From assembly GCA_030549335.1 (NCBI GenBank), contig JAUKPH010000018.1:4526001-4590000 (forward strand): a stretch of DNA of 64,000 bases. The letters are read 5' to 3'. Both the position numbers and the translations under genes were made by a program. The stretch is from Pontederia crassipes. Lineage: Eukaryota; Streptophyta; Magnoliopsida; Commelinales; Pontederiaceae. Below the pieces are notes generated by a model, which was not told the DNA's origin, ran no database searches, and saw only the letters and a list, made by a program, of their open reading frames with translations. Within the stretch, counting starts at the first letter, position 1. Each line of letters begins with the position of its first letter. Shown piece by piece: positions 34,637 to 45,793 of this stretch.

Positions 34637-36468
34637 TGATGCGGTAAATTGATGTAGCAAAATAGAATAGCTAGCAAGTGCACTAGTCGCTCAAGTAATA
34701 TAGTAAATAGGAGTAAGAGTGTCCAACCCACGAGGAATATTATTAATTCAATATCTGAATTTATAAACGAATAAGAGAGAAAAAACATGGATTTTGAAAA
34801 TGAGTTTTAAAAGATAAAGAAAATAAGATAAAGATAAGATAATGGTGTTGAAGTTAGGTCTTAGGATGAAAATAGATCAGGATAAATATTTGAACCATAA
34901 AAGATAAATTTAATCTTTAAAGATGGATTAGAGTCTCCCTAAAGTAATCTAACATGATTAACTTGTGGTCTCCACGACTGACATCCCTCAATCTAATCAT
35001 ATAGAACTATCTTAATTTAATAAGAATTGAAGTCTCCACGACTGGTACTCCCAAAATCATATTAAAATTAAGATGCATTAAATTGAATTCTCTAGACTAT
35101 TAATCACTCCACAAACTGGTATAGATTAATAAACCACACAAACTTGATTCTCCACACACTAATTATCAAATTTATGTCAATTATTAATTCCAAATAAAAT
35201 CAATTATAATTAGTATAATGAATTCTGAAATTAAACACTCCACAAACTGGTATAGCCTAATTCAGAAATTTAATTAACTAACATAAAAGCATTAAGCATA
35301 ATTAATAATTGATCAGAAAAGATTAAAGCAAATAAAATAGGGTCCAAACATTTCCCTTCAATTAATAATCTCCTAAAATAATAATCCTAAAAATATGGAG
35401 TTCATCCTAAAAATTCCGGAGAGATAATAAAATACAAATCATAAAAATTGAAAGAATTACACCCAAAATAGATATCTCGAATTTGGCAGACAGTCGGGCA
35501 GCCTCTCGGACTTGATCAGGGTCGCGATCAACCTCCAACCGTCGCACATCTCTCCTCTTGGACGTAGCCTGCAGAGCTCACGACTCGCCGTGGAAGAAAC
35601 CTGAACTTCAGAGCACGAATTGAAACGACGAATTCTTCACGTATTTATAGGGTGCGGACGGATCTTTCTGTTGATCGTGATGTACGGCCGAATTTAAATT
35701 CACGGATAAATCTCGGCCAAAAATGACAATTCCTTCAAAAGATAAATCCTTTTATCTTTACCCCCTTTGAATCTCGGCCAAAACAAAATTCTTTTATCTT
35801 TACGCCCTATGGATCTAGGCCAAAACCAATATTTCCTTACCATTCCCCCCTCCAAATCTCGGCCAAAACGAAAAGTCTTCATGCCATTACGCCCAAAAAG
35901 ATAAAATCTTTTTATCTTTACCCCTTCATATCTCGGCCAAAACAAAGAAGAGTCCTTCATTATTACGCCCAAAATGATAAGTCATTTCTTATCTTTACCC
36001 CCTCCAAATCTCGGCCAAAACAATAATCATGTATCCTAATCTCGGCCAAAACAATGAGTTCTTCTTTCCATTACGCCCAATAACATCTTTTTATTTTTTA
36101 CCCCCTTCCAATCTCGACCAAAAAGTGATCATCTTTTTTGTAATCTCGCCCAAAATGATGAAATCTGATCTCGTTACGCCCAAAATTCAAGTTGCATTAA
36201 TTTTTACCCTCAACGAAGTAAGATGTAATTTATCCAACCATGAGATCATCTCGGCCGAAATATAATTCCTTACGGCCGATTCATTTTACCTGCAAAATAA
36301 TTATAAAAAATTACGTAAATTCCTCTTTAGTTAAAATATTCAAAATATTAATAATTAAAATTGATAAATCCGGAATTACGACTAAAAGTGACTAAAAATG
36401 ATGCATAACAAATTACAAAAAAATTAATTAAAATAATAATCTAAAATAGTTGTAATTTGCATGCATCA
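34637..36468 (-). mobile_element. Solo LTR nested in its own family
   Basis: TGATGCGG...GCATGCATCA with perfect CATTT target duplications (34,632-34,636 and 36,469-36,473). It is clearly diverged from the two host LTRs (for example TCCACGACTGG in place of CCACAAACTGG near 34,970-35,050). It therefore came from a different source copy and is not a local duplicate. Confidence 0.93.
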
Positions 36469-36473
36469 CATTT

Positions 36474-37537
36474 TCCATGCACTTAGCTTTTATAGAGGTT
36501 ATGAATACTACACAAATTTAAACAATCTCAAATTCAGCCTTGTAGAAAAATAAATTGTCTGTCAAATAATAGTATTAATATTGAACACATAAGTACTAAT
36601 TGAGCTTCAAACTTTTTCTTTTTTTTTTCTTTTTTTTCTTTTTTTCAACTTTATTTTCAATCATTTTAAAAGTTCTAATCTTCAAGCAGGATTGCACAAG
36701 GAAGTCCATGTAGCGGGCTTTGGACTGATGACTCCCAGATCAGATGGTCTTAGGGCACCAGGTGATAAAGCACCCCTCAAGTTTACTTGCCCGAACAACC
36801 AAGGTTCTGAATGAAGAGTTTGAACTTAGCCATGATTCAGTACTCATGTGCTTCTCCATATTCCACAAGATGGTCCATGTAGCAGGTTTTCGATCGACGG
36901 ATCTTAGAGCAGTTGTCCTTAGATCGCCAAGCATGAACCCCTACGGATCTAATTACCCGAACACATCTTAGTTCCGGATAACACTTTTGTACCTACACAT
37001 AACTTTATTCATTTTTTTTCATTTGTTGGGGTTTAACTACCCCTTCTTTTTTATAAGCTAAAAAAATACTTGATATGGTCAATAAGAAGGCTACTACTAT
37101 CAAGACTTAAAAGAAATAAATAAAAAGGCATGAATATGATTTTGTCGTCTAGTCATTCATAATTCTACTTAGCATGGGCACACAGTCTATAAGTTTAATA
37201 CTGAAGTAGCAAGTGATAAGAAAGAAAAGTATTCAAATTTCATCAATTAACAACATGTCTTTGAACTTCTACTAAAAGATAATTAAAATAGTAAGACAAG
37301 AGTTTGTAAGATAATGCATGCAATGGTATTTTTTTCATTTTTCAATTTTTTTTAGATAAATGCATACATAGGCAAATAAAAAGAAAGAAACATGCAATGC
37401 ATGAAATGCAAACCCCCCAAGCTTGAACTAAACACTGTCCTCAGTGTTAAGCCAGCAAGGGAAAGTGACACATACTCGATAAAAAGAAAAAATAAAGAAA
37501 TGAAAAAATAAAGAAAAGGGAAAAGACACAATCGGAT
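36474..37537 (-). other. 3' untranslated region of the element
   Basis: No gene is seen. It contains a T-rich run (36,616-36,650), an imperfect tandem pair of about 100 bp with 170-bp spacing (36,695-36,800 and 36,865-36,965, each with GTCCATGTAGCRGG and ending TTACCCGAAC or TTGCCCGAAC), and a second polypurine-like AAGCTTGGGGGG at about 37,412-37,425. Confidence 0.6.
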
Positions 37538-39058
37538 TTACTGTCTGTGAGGTGGCGATGGTGGATGGTAGCCGAAATTTCCTTGGCGCATATGATGCTC
37601 ATGGATGCGCCTCGTCATGCGCGCATACTGATTCTGAAGGAATTCGAAGTGACCCTGACGATCATCCATATCTCTAAAATTGGCTCGGATGTTGGTCAAC
37701 TCTTGGGCTTATCTAAGTTGCTCTTCCTGAATAGCGTGCAACTGCCCTGACTAACGAAGTTTCTCTTCTTGAAAAGTGTGAAACTCCCCTGCTTGACGAA
37801 GTTGCTCATCATATATTGATTCCCATAAGTTTTTCTAGGAAGCATAGTCAGGCTGAGGTGGCGGAGGTGGATAGTAAGTCTGCTATGGGACTGAAGTGAA
37901 AGTAGGTTTTGGTGCTATATAGTGATTCTGCACAAGTTCCTGTAAAGGGGCAGATACTTCCATCGAGTCGCGTTCCTCATAAGGAGTAGCAGGTATGAAT
38001 GAGGAATCAGAAGAGCTCTCTTGTGCTGGAGATGGAATCGGAGAAGGCACCGGCATATAAGGTGAATGGACGGATGTGGCATATTGGGAAGCTGCCGGTG
38101 ATGCAGCCTGGAATCCTTGTGGCTGTTGAAGGTAGGGTTGGGCTGCCGCATAATCAGTAGAATCAAACCAGGAGAAAGGTTCATCCTGGTGTGGCTGTCC
38201 GACAGAGGTAGATGGTCCTGCAGGTGGGATTACTGGAGCTATGACCTGCCTAAAAAGGAGCCAATTATTTGGATTAATTGGTGTGAAAGCATCTCGATCT
38301 GAGCAGGGCACCTCCTGATAGTGGCCTTTAAAAATAAAAACTTTGATCCCTAAGTTGTTGGTCTTCACGAGACCCATAGCATGAATAGTCCTACGAGTGA
38401 TGTGAGTGTTTCCTGGCACAGCTACGAGATCATCCAAGTCAAGTTGTAGGTGCTGAGCGTTAGGTGTGAGAAGGGCGTCCATATTAATGCTACCGCCACG
38501 ATGAGTAGTGTGGCGCTGGAATCGACGAATGATGAAGGCACCCACATTAACAGGAGTTCTGTGAAGCATGTTGTGGATGAGGTATAACTCTCCCTCTGAG
38601 ACGGCACCATCATTATCACTGTGCCCACTTAAGGTGTTGCTTAGCATGCGATGGACATAGCGCAGAATAGGATTCTGAATTGAGCTATCTTTAGCTGTGT
38701 TCCAAACCAATCGGTCTTCTTCTGTTATCTATTTCCAAAAAGTTTCAGCATCAAAGTCAGCAGGTACAGAAGGAGATCCATGGTTGGGGAATCCATAGAT
38801 ATTATTAATCTCTCCTAGAGTGAGAGTAAAAGGTTGCCCATAAAGTTGGAATGAAATGCGAGGCTAATCATAATTCCTGCCATCTAAATTAAAGACCTCC
38901 AAGGATGAGAGAAATTCCATAATTAGTACTTCATAAGTTGGCCACCAGCAAAACTTCGGGCGTAAACTTACATGTTCCCACGTGATGGCGCAGTGAAGGG
39001 TCACGTCAAATTCAAGGCGCGCAGTGATCGGCCGTAAGAAGAACGGGTGGCAGGGCAT
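37538..39058 (-). pseudogene. Athila-type ORF-1, six Gln-to-stop changes
   Basis: One frame of 507 codons runs from 39,058 to TAA at 37,538-37,540 with no frameshift. It resembles the ORF-1/'putative plant transposon protein' family of Athila-like elements: ISFQLYGQPFTLTLGEINNI, RYVHRMLSNTLSG, VSEGELYLIHNML. It then has a Pro/Ser/Gln-rich linker and a Gln/Glu-rich coiled-coil tail (YDEQLRQAGEFHTFQEEKL). Six internal stops (near 38,864, 38,729, 37,883, 37,835, 37,751 and 37,709) are all TAG or TAA where CAG or CAA fits. The family's role is unknown. Confidence 0.75.
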
Positions 39059-39299
39059 AATGGTGCAAGTGTTCGATGAGACGCATGCATGGCGAGTTGT
39101 TCAATCTGCTCGGAGCTCGTGCATGGAGCTTTTGCGGCCGATAAGTTATTTCACTGTCGGATGTCAAAATCTGCTCGGCGAAAATTTTTTTGATTTTTAT
39201 GGCCTGCTATGCATCTCGCCTTGTCATGTCCGAGATGAGCCCGACGTGTTAATTCATGCATCGCTCGGTCGACATATCCGAAGAAATGATTAGCCGAGT

Positions 39300-41410
39300 T
39301 CCTCTCCGTGCACAAAAAAAATATCGATTAGATGACTCCTTAAACTACTAAATTAATTAAAATGACAATCAACTAACTAATTACATAAAAATAACTTAAT
39401 TGAAAAAAAAATTAAGAGAATAAAGAATTGGTTGTGATTAAATATTCAATTCATTACTGCAACAACCAAGTGCTAGAAAAAAAATGTAAATAAGTAAAAT
39501 CTTTGGTTGTGAATAAATATTCAATTCGTCACTGCAACAACCAAGTGCCAAAAAAAATAATAATAAATAAAATAAAAAATTAACATCTGATCAGAATGTG
39601 TGACATATAAATTTATCCAAAGGATTAACTTAGTTGTGATTAGATTTTCACTCAAGTCCAGCAGCAACTAATTTTCAGAAAGAGAGATAACAGAATAAAA
39701 TAAAACAAAATACAAATATATACAAGAAAAATAAATAAATAATACAGATAATAGGTCACGAAGAAATAAGATTTTAACAAATAGAAAGTCTTTCGGTCTT
39801 AAGAATTGAAAATTCGTCATTAAAATTAATTTCCGAAAAGAATTTATCAAAAACCTAATTATGGCCGCCAAACGCTCTACAAACCAATTTAAATGCCAAA
39901 TAACTCGACCAAAAGTAAATCAAATAGATAATAGTAAAAATAATGCACTCATTCGGCCGTAAAATTTAACCATGTGTCAACATTATGGTCGTAAAAGCAA
40001 TAATCGGCAAAAATAGTTTCAGAGAGGATAATGAGATTGATCGATCGCCAAACATATCTCGGCCAAAATTAAATTAGTTGAGAAATTGAATAATTCGAGG
40101 CTCATTCAGTCGTAAAAACCACGAAACAGTGTCGAAAGAGATTAATCAACATGAAGGCGTGAAACTTGTTGGATTATGCCGAAACAACTTCGTAAGATGT
40201 CGTAAAAAATTAGCACGGAGATGAATTATCTCGGCCGAAAGAGAATTAAATTGACTCCTGGCGTAAAGAACCGAAATTGAAAACTTGATTCAATGGGACA
40301 TAAAACAAAAAAACTATCAGAGTTTCGGCCAAATCAAATGAAACTTGAGAATCAATTCTTACGTCGCCAGATGATCCATTACGGCCGAGAAAGGAACGAA
40401 TCCAAGTGATAATTAAACATTACGGATGAAAAGATTAAGAGATCAATTCTCGGCGGAGATGAAAATTCAAGCCGTAAAAGGAATAATAACACGAAATCAT
40501 GCACTTAATCCATCCAACACGGAAGAGAATTAAATCGTAATTAATAAAGTCAAATTTTGGCCGCAAACACAATGAAGAAAACAATTCTCGGCCGTTAATC
40601 GAATACTTAATCAATATTGAAAACAAGAGAGAAATCAATTCGATCATAAAGATAAAGTGAATCTTGACCGAAAAGATAAAAATTATCAATTAAGCCGAAA
40701 CGAGGTCACATCAATCAGAAATATATTACGGCCGAGATGAAGTCAACACGATTGGCCGTAAAGCAAAATAGGGTTTCAGCCGAAATAAAGTCGAATGAAA
40801 CTTGAGAATATTAACCCAACTCTTACGACGACAATTGAATCATCACGCCCGAAAGTGAATTAAGTCGAAACGTGATCCTTTACGGCCGAGAAAGAATAAA
40901 TCGCTTTGGCCAAAACAAAATCAAATCAATATGAAAAGTTCAAACTAATAAAACTTTACGGCCGAGAAAAAATAAAATTCATATGAGGCCAATGAAATGT
41001 GATCCAAATAAGGCGTAAAGAACAATTCACAAATTGTTGGCCGAAACAAGGTCAAATCATCATTGCATGGTCATGGCGTAAAACAACGTTCGGATAAAGC
41101 ATTACGGCCGTAAAATAGAAGATTAGAACTCAATCGATATTGCGAGCCGTAAAACCAGTAAAGCCGACAAAATAAATCTTGGTCGTAAAACCACAAGTCC
41201 ACGTAATTTAAAAAATCCAATCGGCATCAGAATATCAGTCGAAAGTCAACAAATTTAAAAAAAATGTCGTGACCTTTATCTGCAAAAGAAAAATGTTAGT
41301 TTATTCACAGAAAAATAAAAAAAATTAAAATAGTACATATTTACAAAAAATTATTTACAATTTATTTACCTTTCTTAATAATTCAAAAAATCAGAAATTA
41401 ATTAATAAAA
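39300..41410 (-). other. Leader of the element with CGGCC motif array and hairpins
   Basis: There is no coding signal. From 39,950 to 41,230 TTACGGCCGAGA, GGCCGTAAA and similar motifs recur about 25 times. These are the same motif as in the LTR U3, but mostly in the opposite orientation. At 39,428-39,671 three 42-base hairpin units lie within an A/T-rich stretch. As the transcribed leader between primer site and ORF-1, this is where a packaging or dimer signal would be expected; that is an inference. Confidence 0.6.
39428..39671 (-). repeat. Three 42-base hairpin units
   Basis: Units at 39,428-39,469, 39,503-39,544 and 39,630-39,671 each begin TTGGTTGT or TTAGTTGT and end with the reverse complement (ACAACCAA or CAACTAA). 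The third unit changes both sides of one stem pair (G-C to A-T), so pairing is kept. Confidence 0.75.
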
Positions 41411-41413
41411 TAT

Positions 41414-41432
41414 TCCTCGGCAACGGCGACAA
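41414..41432 (-). other. Primer binding site, tRNA-Asp type
   Basis: On the minus strand TGTCGCCGTTGCCGAGGA lies five bases from the LTR end. It matches the TGGCGCCGTTGCCGGGGA site usual in Athila/Tat elements with three changes. Confidence 0.8.
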
Positions 41433-41437
41433 AAACA

Positions 41438-43196
41438 TGATGCGTTAAATTTGTAACAATAAAATTTGCTAGCAAGTGCACTAGTTGCTCAAGTAATATA
41501 GTAATAGGAGTAAGAGTGTCAAACCCACGAGGAATATTATCAATAAAATATCTGAATTTATAAATTAATAAGAGAGAAAAAAGTGGAATTTTGGAAAAGG
41601 GTTTTGTGAAATAAAATAAAGAAAATAAGATAAAGATAAGATAATGGTGTTGAAGTTAGGCCTTAGGATGAAAATAGATCAGGATAAATATTTGAACCGT
41701 AAAAGATAAATTTAATCTTTAAAGATGGATTAGCAATTTTTCCAAGTTATTAATTTACAAGATTAACATCACAGAGTCCACAAACTGATAATTCTGTTAT
41801 TTAATCCGGCAAATCAAACTATCCTAAATTTAATCAAACCTAAAGTCCCACAAACTGGTATTCGTCAGATAAGATTAAAATTAAGATGCATTGATATGAA
41901 AATCCTAGACTGTTAATCACTCCACAAACTGGTATAGATTAACAGACCACACAAACTTGATTCTCCACACACTAGTTATCAAATTTATGTCAATTATTAA
42001 TTTCACATAAAATTAATTAATTTAATTAATGAATTCTGAAATCAAATAGTCCACAAACTGGTAATTACTCAACTCAGAAATCCAAATAATTAAATCAAAA
42101 GCACTAAGCACAATTAACTAATTGATCAGAAAAGATTAAAACAAATAATATAGGGTCCAAATAGTTTCCCTTTAATAATAATCTCCTAAAATGAAATAAA
42201 TAAAAATATGAAGTTCATCCTAGAAATTATGGAGAGATAATAACAAAATAATAATAATTGGAAGAATTACATCCAAATAGATAAAAATCGAAGCTTCGGA
42301 TCACGGGCAGACAGTCGGACAGCCACTCGGACTTGATCAGGGTCGCAATCAACTTCCAGTCAGTGCACCTCTCTCCTCTTGGTCGTAGCATGCAGACTCA
42401 CGACTCGCCGTGGAAGAAAACCTAAACTTCCAAGCACACATTGGAACGACGGATTCTTCACGTATTTATAGGGTGCGGACGGCCTTCAATTTTACGGTCG
42501 TAACATATCGTACGACTGGATTTAAATTTACGGGATAAACTCGGCCAACACGATAAATCCTTTTTATCATTATGCCCAAAGATAAATCCTTCTATCTTTA
42601 CCCCTTTTGAATCTCGGCCAAAACAAAATTCTTTAATCTTTACTCCCTTCGAATATCGGCCGTAACGAAACTCTTTTATCTTTACGCCCAAAGAGATAAA
42701 CCCTTTTACTCCCTCCAAATCTCGGCCGTAAGGAAAGAATTTAATTTTGTTATGCCCAAAAGATAAAATCGTTTATCTTTACCCTTCATATCTCGGCCAA
42801 AAACATAAATTTTCTCTCTAATCTCGGTCAAAATGATGATTCCATTTGAGTTATCGGCCGTAACACCTCTTTCGGTGTTGGAGTTCTCGGGCGATAAACA
42901 TATTTGAGTCGGAGATCTCGGCCGTAAGGATAAATTCTTCGGAATTTTGGTCGATACGTCCAATCGGATTGATCAAATATAATTCTCAGATAATCATATA
43001 TTCGATTTCTCCTGCAAAATAATTATCAAAATTTAATTAATACACGCACAATTAAAATATTCAGAGAATTAATACTAAAAATTGATAAATCCAGAATTAC
43101 GACTAAAAGTGGTCTAAAATGATGCATGTCATGATCAAATTACAGAAAAATTAACTAAAATAATAATCTAAAATATGTTATATTTTGCATGCATCG
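41438..43196 (-). mobile_element. 5' LTR of the Athila/Tat-like element
   Basis: TGATGCG...TGCATGCATCG; the last base is G where the family has A. It is very similar to the partner LTR at 32,649, with scattered changes and lacking the 80-bp duplication. The TATA box is on the minus strand near 42,470, with TCTCGGCC/TTACGCCC motifs in U3 (42,540-42,960). Confidence 0.92.
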
Positions 43197-43201
43197 CTTA
43201 C

Positions 43202-43841
43202 AATGAGCTCAAAATCTCACAGGAATGCCAATCACTTTACTTTCACAAAATGATCTACAATGAACTCTCAATCTATAATGAACACTGCAGCACATCTTGA
43301 TATGGCATGCTGGTTGTATTTGAAGCTTTATTGTACTGTTGACCCATTGCAAGGATGCAAGGATGTGAAATTCTTATGTTCCTATCCTACAATATGGCAA
43401 TCATACATACATGTTTAAAGCAATCACAATATGGCAATAATATACACATGTTTAAAGCTAAACCAGTTATCTTTAAACTTCATAATTTGGAAGTCATGCC
43501 AATACTCAATGTTTATGAACTTGAACCGCACAATGTTTAAAGCTGCTGCAAAGAAAACACAATGTTTAAAGACTGCAAATACACATACTTCTAAGCATCC
43601 ATTTGCTTAAACACATCTTTGCATCACTAGTTGGCACCAGTAAGTTTATGTCGTGAAAAAACAAAATGTTGGGAAGAGGATGTGTAGCTGCATCACATAA
43701 TGGAATACATTGCTTTGTGGAAGTTCCCTGCACACATCATGTCTTATGAAAGTTAGTATTCTGAAAGTTGGGGAAGACCAAAAACTCCACAACATGTCTT
43801 ATGAACAACCTAAAAGCAATTAAAAGAGATAGATGATTATA
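43202..43841. other. AT-rich sequence with TGTTTAAAG repeats
   Basis: Five copies of ATGTTTAAAG lie within 43,400-43,570, two of them in an imperfect tandem (AATCATACATACATGTTTAAAGC and AATAATATACACATGTTTAAAGC). No gene is seen. It may be an intron or 3' flank of the FAR1-like remnant to the right. Confidence 0.4.
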
Positions 43842-43932
43842 CCTTCATATTCATCTTCTTCCAATTCATCATCATCAACCTCCTCAACTGCTTGGCTCTT
43901 TCTCTTCTTTTTTTTTCTTCTTCCTTTGCCTA
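43842..43932 (-). pseudogene. FAR1-like remnant: C-terminal exon
   Basis: A possible exon on the minus strand is bounded by TTGTTTCTAG (acceptor) and GAAG/GTATAA (donor). One frame encodes a basic nuclear-localisation-like stretch (KGRRKKKKRKSQ) followed by an acidic one (VEEVDDDELEEDEYE). It follows the zinc-knuckle remnant of the FAR1-like gene on the same strand. Confidence 0.45.
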
Positions 43933-43999
43933 GAAACAAGAATATTAGACTCATAGGAACCTCTACACAATGAAGTGAAAAAGAAGAGAAAGTGTAATT

Positions 44000-44545
44000 T
44001 TTTTTACATTAGCTACCGGACAAATACTTCTATAATGGCAACTATTTTCACAACTCGCCGCATATCCTCCTCTTAACCTTGGGTTGTAAGATAAAAAACT
44101 CAATACCCGATTTTATTCTTTGCATTTGGGGGTCTCCTCTTGGATTTTACATAAGTTGGGTCATTAATCATATCTTATAATTTTGTTGGACTTTCTTTTA
44201 GAGTTATCGACATTTTCATGTGAGTCCACAACTTTAAAAACTTCAAACTTTTTGGAACACTTCATTCACAACTAACAATCCAAAGTCGAGAAGTTCGTCT
44301 AAACGCAAACCAAAATTGTTAACCATTCAAATATTTCTTCTACAACCCCATTTTTAAGGGTAATTATATATTGTTTTCCACATGTGTGTTCTTTTCCTCT
44401 CATACAATCTAACCATGTTTGAAATAACCAAATAAATGTTTTTTTCTATTTTGTCAGCAATCAAAGCACATCCAAAAAGAATAGACTGCATATAGTGATT
44501 CTCACCCTGTGAATGGAGCAAATGGCATACAAAATTTATTACACT
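44000..44545 (-). pseudogene. FAR1/FHY3-like gene, MULE domain end and C-terminus
   Basis: FAR1/FHY3 proteins are transcription factors derived from Mutator-like transposases. The minus strand reads YMQSILFGCALIADKIEK, then in another frame TFIWLFQTWLDCMRGK (44,510-44,370), which is the conserved centre of the MULE transposase domain. Further on, DPTYVKSKRRPPNAKNKI and a knuckle-like C..CHYRSIC (44,170-44,005) match the C-terminus of the family. Multiple stops and shifts are present. The N-terminal side continues at 45,350. Confidence 0.75.
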
Positions 44546-45349
44546 ACAAAAAATATCACCATTTGCCAATGGACATATTTGCTAACGAATGCAAAAAGTA
44601 ATGGGACTAATAAAAAAACTATCATTATTATATTCTTCTTTTCACCAAAAAAACACAAAAATGTTAACAAATATTTGCTTATTGATATATACATCATTAG
44701 CATTGTGTCATTAAGTGTTATGATTGATGAATATGTATTAAAAACTTTTAATTATCATTAACATAATATTTTTATTTGAACATTTATGTTTATGGTATAT
44801 AAGTACGACATACTAAAAAATAATTGATTATATCTTAAAGTTAGTTGTTTAAATAATTGTTGAAAATTTGATATATGTGTTCAATAGATAATAATAATAT
44901 GAAGTAAATAATAATAGTATGATAATCAATCTTTTTTTCCTCTTTCTTCTTTTCATTGGACCTTCCATAACCACCCATAAATTGAATTTAACATAAATAA
45001 TATTTTGCCAAGTTATTCCATCTTCTCATAAGTAATTAGATCTCTCTTCTTTTCCACACTTACATCACTTATTTTCCCACCCCAATGATAATTTTTTCAT
45101 TATAATATTTTTTATTATCTATCTAATGTCATTAGATATAGGTTTTATTTGATTGTTTACCATTTATGTCATGTAATTTTATTACTATTGCATATGTTTA
45201 GTATTTTCTTTGTATTAATATTGTATGATCTTGTGATCGCATGATAAAAGAGGCACAACTCCAAGCCATAAGGGAATGATGAATATGAATTGTGAGTGAA
45301 GGATGAAATACAAAGTTATTTAATGAAGATTATTTGTAATAGGATGACA
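44544..45349. mobile_element. Insertion in the FAR1-like gene, CACTA-like end
   Basis: At the left edge (A)CACTACAAAAAATATC, with TTTGCCAATGGACATATTTGCTAACGAATGC behind it, looks like a CACTA terminus and subterminal repeats. The insert is AT-rich without coding capacity. Both sides carry nearly the same 45-50 bases of the gene (44,497-44,543 and 45,352-45,405). No inverted right terminus is visible. Confidence 0.5.
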
Positions 45350-45580
45350 TATGATGATTCACCATGTGAATGGAGTAAATGTCATACAAAATTCATTAGC
45401 TCGATAAGTTATATAAAAAATTATAACGTCTCCAAATATTGCATAATTATATCTTGATATATTATCTGACAAAATACATTTCTTACAGTATTGCTTTCAT
45501 CCACAGCCATTTCGAAACAAAAGCCAACATCATTTTTTTCTACTTAAAATAATAAATCACTGCCATGCATTCTTTTCTCA
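45350..45580 (-). pseudogene. FAR1/FHY3-like gene, start of MULE domain
   Basis: Minus strand: FCFEMAVDESNTVRNVF, then after a one-base shift SRYNYAIFGDVIIFYITYRA and NEFCMTFTPFT. This matches the FGDV..FDTTYR.NKY.MPFAPF block of FAR1/MULE proteins. The Asp of FDTTYR, the first catalytic residue of active MULEs, is Tyr here. It continues across an insertion to 44,545. Confidence 0.75.
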
Positions 45581-45793
45581 TATTGTTTTATCTACTTGCA
45601 CTTAAATAATTTATGCAATCTTGCGTTGTAATGGATGGAACTCTTGAGAAATTAAGAACCTTGGAAATATTTGGATCCATTCCAATGCCACGAAATTATG
45701 TGATAAGATATTTAGAAATATCACATAAGTTACTATGTGATCGAAATGTTACAACCTTCGTCGGGGTCGCTAATAGGTGATTGCGTTCTTATA

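Larger units (their letters stand above)
32649..43196 (-). mobile_element. Complete non-autonomous Athila/Tat-like retrotransposon
   Basis: LTRs at 32,649-34,488 and 41,438-43,196 are flanked by perfect CTTAC target duplications (32,644-32,648 and 43,197-43,201). On the minus strand the primer site (TGTCGCCGTTGCCGAGGA, tRNA-Asp type) lies beside the right LTR, and a polypurine tract (GCTTGGGGGAGTT) beside the left LTR. The only gene is an ORF-1 (39,058-37,538). There is no gag knuckle, protease, RT or integrase, so it must rely on another element. A solo LTR of its own family (34,637-36,468) is nested inside; without it the element is about 8.7 kb. Confidence 0.93.

Noticed and set aside
39428..39671. 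CRISPR-like spacing of the hairpin units
   Set aside because: Only three units with unequal spacing in a plant retrotransposon leader; no cas genes and no prokaryotic context.
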